Positions 5,230 through 7,488 of a stretch of 7,488 bases of DNA are shown here, piece after piece. The position numbers and the translations under genes are program-made. Under the pieces are notes generated by a model. The model searched no databases. It saw only the letters and a program-made list of their open reading frames with translations, and was not told where the DNA came from. Positions within the stretch are counted from its first letter, which is position 1. Each line of letters begins with the position of its first letter. The stretch is from an uncultured Bacilli bacterium (GTDB lineage: Bacteria; Bacillota_I; Bacilli_A; RF39; UBA660): positions 1-7,488 of the forward strand of contig CANPWK010000052.1 of NCBI GenBank assembly GCA_947584105.1, given 5' to 3'.

Positions 5230-6423
5230 ATGAATCGTGATGATTTTAATATGTTAAATGATAATTTAATTTATTTAGATAATGGTGCTACTACATTAAA
5301 ACCAACAATACTTTCTTCAACTATTAGTGATTACTACAATCATTATAGTGCTAATTCTGGTAGAGGTGATTATAAAATCAGCTTAAAAGTTGATAGTATG
5401 ATTGAACTTACTAGAGAAAAGATAAAGAATTTTATAAATGCTAAAAAGGAAGAAGAAATAATATTCACATCTAATACAACCGATTCAATCAATAAAATTG
5501 TTTATGGATTTTTTAAATATAATTTAAAAGAAAACGATGAAGTGTTATTAACAAAAGCAGAACATGCTAGTAATGTTTTACCATGGTTTGAACTATCGGA
5601 TGAAATTGGTATTAAAATTAATTATATTCCGTTAAATGAGCAATTAAAAGTTGATATAAATAATGTCATTGATAGCATTACTCCTAATACGAAAGTAATT
5701 TCTTTAGCTTATGTAACTAATGTTGTTGGGGACATTAGACCTATTAAAGAAATAATCAAAATTGCTCACCAAAGAAATATTTTAGTAGTAGTAGATGGTG
5801 CTCAAGCAGTAGCTCATAAGAAAGTAGATGTACAAGATCTTGATATCGATTTTTTAGCTTTTTCAGCTCATAAAATGTGTGGCCCAACTGGTGTTGGAAT
5901 TCTGTATGGAAAAAAAGAATTATTAAGTCAAACATATCCTACTGTTTTCGGTGGTGGTATGAACGCTGTATTTTCTTTTAATAAAGAAAGGGAATATAAA
6001 AATTTGCCATATAATTTAGAAGCTGGAACATTAAATATAGCAGGAATTATTGGCTTTGGTAGTATTATTGATTATTTGAATGAAATAGGTATGGATAAAA
6101 TTAATGAATATGAAAAAAACTTAAGAGAATATGCTATTTCAAAGTTAAAAAATGTAAAAGATATTATAATTTATAATGAAAATAGTGAGTCAGCTATAAT
6201 AACATTTAATATTAAAGATATTTTTGCGCAAGATTTAGCTATTTATCTAGATAAATATAATATTTGTACAAGAGCTGGCAATCATTGTGCAAAAATTTTA
6301 AAAGATGAATTAGGAATAAAAAATACTTGTCGTGTTAGTTTATATTTTTATAATACTAAAAAGGATATTGATACATTAGTAGATGTTTTAAATAATCCAA
6401 ATATTAAATCAGAAATAATTTAA
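5230..6423 (+). CDS. sufS: Cysteine desulfurase SufS
   Basis: SufS is a PLP enzyme that removes sulfur from L-cysteine, giving alanine and a persulfide for Fe-S assembly. The 397-residue product has normal family length. Visible landmarks are YLDNGATTLKP (15-25), the PLP-stacking His H112 in AEHASN, VDGAQAVAH with D189 and Q192, the Schiff-base lysine K215 in FSAHKMCGPTGVG, and the persulfide Cys C353 in TRAGNHCAK. The RxGxHCA loop and the overall pattern place it in the group II (SufS/CsdA) class rather than IscS/NifS. It starts 3 nt after the sufD stop. In Firmicutes, sufU (the Zn-dependent sulfur acceptor) and sufB normally follow; here a hairpin and uvrC follow instead, so the acceptor of its sulfur is not visible. 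Confidence 0.96.
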   Translation: MNRDDFNMLNDNLIYLDNGATTLKPTILSSTISDYYNHYSANSGRGDYKISLKVDSMIELTREKIKNFINAKKEEEIIFTSNTTDSINKIVYGFFKYNLKENDEVLLTKAEHASNVLPWFELSDEIGIKINYIPLNEQLKVDINNVIDSITPNTKVISLAYVTNVVGDIRPIKEIIKIAHQRNILVVVDGAQAVAHKKVDVQDLDIDFLAFSAHKMCGPTGVGILYGKKELLSQTYPTVFGGGMNAVFSFNKEREYKNLPYNLEAGTLNIAGIIGFGSIIDYLNEIGMDKINEYEKNLREYAISKLKNVKDIIIYNENSESAIITFNIKDIFAQDLAIYLDKYNICTRAGNHCAKILKDELGIKNTCRVSLYFYNTKKDIDTLVDVLNNPNIKSEII

Positions 6424-6445
6424 AGATAGTATTTGCTATCTTTTT
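6422..6445 (+). terminator. Weak intrinsic terminator after sufS
   Basis: AAAGATAG (6422-6429) and CTATCTTT (6436-6443) make a perfect 8-bp, AT-rich stem with a 6-nt loop, followed by two more T residues. The stem begins in the sufS stop codon. Few G-C pairs make termination probably incomplete, so some suf transcripts may run on into uvrC. Confidence 0.7.
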
Positions 6446-6447
6446 AA

Positions 6448-6456
6448 TGATATAAT
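6448..6456 (+). promoter_or_regulatory. Extended -10 promoter of uvrC
   Basis: TGA followed by a perfect TATAAT (6451-6456) forms an extended -10 element. No good -35 box is found at 16-18 nt, where the terminator hairpin sits. Transcription would start near 6463, about 13 nt before the uvrC ATG and just ahead of its ribosome binding site GAGGTGA (6465-6471). Confidence 0.5.
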
Positions 6457-6475
6457 TATTTATTGAGGTGAGGAT

Positions 6476-7488
6476 ATGCATAATAAATTACTGTTATTAC
6501 CTAATAGCCCAGGCTGTTATTTAATGAAAAATAAAGATGGTATTATTATATATGTTGGAAAAGCTAAAAATTTAAAAAACAGAGTTAATTCTTACTTTAG
6601 AGGCAAACATTATGGAAAAACTGCTAAATTAGTGAGTGAAATATCTGATTTTGAATATATAGTTGTAAATAGTGAAGTTGAATCTTTAATTTTAGAAATT
6701 AATTTAATTAAAAAATATGATCCAAAATACAATATTTTATTACGTGATGATAAAAGTTATCCATATATTGAACTTACAGTAAATGATGTACCTAAATTGT
6801 CTGTAGTAAGAAATATTAATCGAAAGAAAAATCACAAAAATTTATACGGACCTTATCCTAACGTAACAGCAGCTAGAAATACAGTAAATCTATTAAATCG
6901 AATATATCCTTTAAGAAAATGTAAAACATATCAAGATAGGCCTTGCCTTTATTACCACATAGGGCAATGCTTAGGATATTGTCAAAATAAAATTAATAAA
7001 GATAAGATTAATCAAATGGCCTCAGAAATAATTAAATTTCTTAACGGTGATAGTTCACTAGTTGTAAAAAAAATTGAAGAAGAAATGCAGTTAGAATCTA
7101 GTAAAATGAATTTTGAAAAAGCTTTAGAGCTTAAAAATTTATTAGATTATATAAATATTACCTTAACTAAACAGAAAGTAGAACTAAAAGATAATATTAA
7201 TAGAGATATCTTTGGCTATTATATTGATAAAGGTTATTTAAGTATTCAAGTGTTTTTTTTAAGAAATTCTAAAATTATAGAAAGACATTATAAAATATTT
7301 GCCTTAATTGACGAAGCAAGCGAGGAATTAACTAGATATATTGCTAATTTTTATTCGAAAGATATTATAAAGCCAAAAGAAATATTAGTACCAAATATAG
7401 TAAATAGCAAATTATTAGCAGAATATTTAAATATAAAAGTCAAAATTCCAATACGTGGTGAAAAATTAAAATTGGTTAATATGGCTAA
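6476..7488 (+). CDS. uvrC: UvrABC system protein C, N-terminal 337 residues (cut by the window edge)
   Basis: UvrC is the nuclease of nucleotide excision repair, cutting on both sides of a lesion held by UvrB. GAGGTGA lies 4 nt before the ATG, and the frame stays open to the edge; family proteins are near 600 residues. The GIY-YIG domain comes first (LPNSPGCY at 8-15, IYVGKAKNLKNRVNSYF at 25-41, likely metal-binding Glu E74 in SLILEINLIKKYDPKYN). Next is a four-Cys segment, RKCKTYQDRPCLYYHIGQC (C149, C157, C165) plus C169, with C-x7-C-x7-C-x3-C spacing; the matching Cys in E. coli UvrC hold a [4Fe-4S] cluster. A UVR (UvrB-interaction) helix pair lies at about 197-230. The RNase H-like nuclease domain begins near 241 (NRDIFGYYIDKGYLSIQVFFLRN). 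The rest of that domain and the C-terminal helix-hairpin-helix lie outside. Confidence 0.95.
   Translation, partial: MHNKLLLLPNSPGCYLMKNKDGIIIYVGKAKNLKNRVNSYFRGKHYGKTAKLVSEISDFEYIVVNSEVESLILEINLIKKYDPKYNILLRDDKSYPYIELTVNDVPKLSVVRNINRKKNHKNLYGPYPNVTAARNTVNLLNRIYPLRKCKTYQDRPCLYYHIGQCLGYCQNKINKDKINQMASEIIKFLNGDSSLVVKKIEEEMQLESSKMNFEKALELKNLLDYINITLTKQKVELKDNINRDIFGYYIDKGYLSIQVFFLRNSKIIERHYKIFALIDEASEELTRYIANFYSKDIIKPKEILVPNIVNSKLLAEYLNIKVKIPIRGEKLKLVNMA

Noticed and set aside
6433..6456. TTGCTA (6433-6438) as the -35 box of uvrC
   Set aside because: It is only 12 nt from TATAAT and lies within the sufS terminator hairpin.
7253..7260. Run of eight T in uvrC as a frameshift site
   Set aside because: The frame continues on both sides with UvrC family sequence (QVFFLRN), so no shift is present or needed.

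Overview
This window is very AT-rich bacterial DNA. It uses the standard code: TGG encodes the visible Trp residues, and TGA serves as a stop for three genes (ends at 3103 and 5226 on +, and 3135 on -). Ribosome binding sites are strong GGAGGTGAT-type sequences and promoters are TTGACA/TATAAT-like. Together with Bacillus-like S15, HIT, SufC/SufS and UvrC proteins, this points to a low-GC Firmicute, probably a Bacilli lineage near the Mollicutes that still uses TGA as stop. That placement is inference.

Layout. (1) 1-605: a short upstream region with no supportable gene, a good promoter, rpsO (S15) and its terminator. (2) 606-2704: pnp (polynucleotide phosphorylase) in the conserved rpsO-pnp order. 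It is broken by a net loss of about 43 nt near 1950-1966 that removes about 14 residues and shifts the frame, so it reads as two overlapping fragments. A terminator overlaps the pnp stop codon. (3) 2708-3144: a promoter with perfect -35, -10 and TG extension drives a 111-residue protein resembling a lone sigma-70 region 2. A two-way terminator separates it from a convergent HIT-family gene. (4) 3135-3500 (-): the HIT protein, transcribed away from the suf genes. (5) 3501-3644: a divergent promoter region with a terminator-like hairpin and an operator-like repeat. (6) 3645-6445: a tight sufC-sufD-sufS operon for Fe-S cluster assembly, ending in a weak hairpin. The usual partners sufU and sufB do not follow. 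(7) 6476 to the right edge: the first 337 residues of uvrC (nucleotide excision repair), including four Cys expected to hold a [4Fe-4S] cluster.

How the genes fit together: rpsO and pnp form a ribosome/RNA-decay pair. SufS supplies sulfur from cysteine, and SufC with SufD belongs to the scaffold ATPase complex. UvrC next door is a possible client of that pathway. I see no mobile element, CRISPR array, tRNA or rRNA. The points most worth a second look are the pnp lesion, the suf cluster without sufB, and the small sigma-like gene with its consensus promoter.
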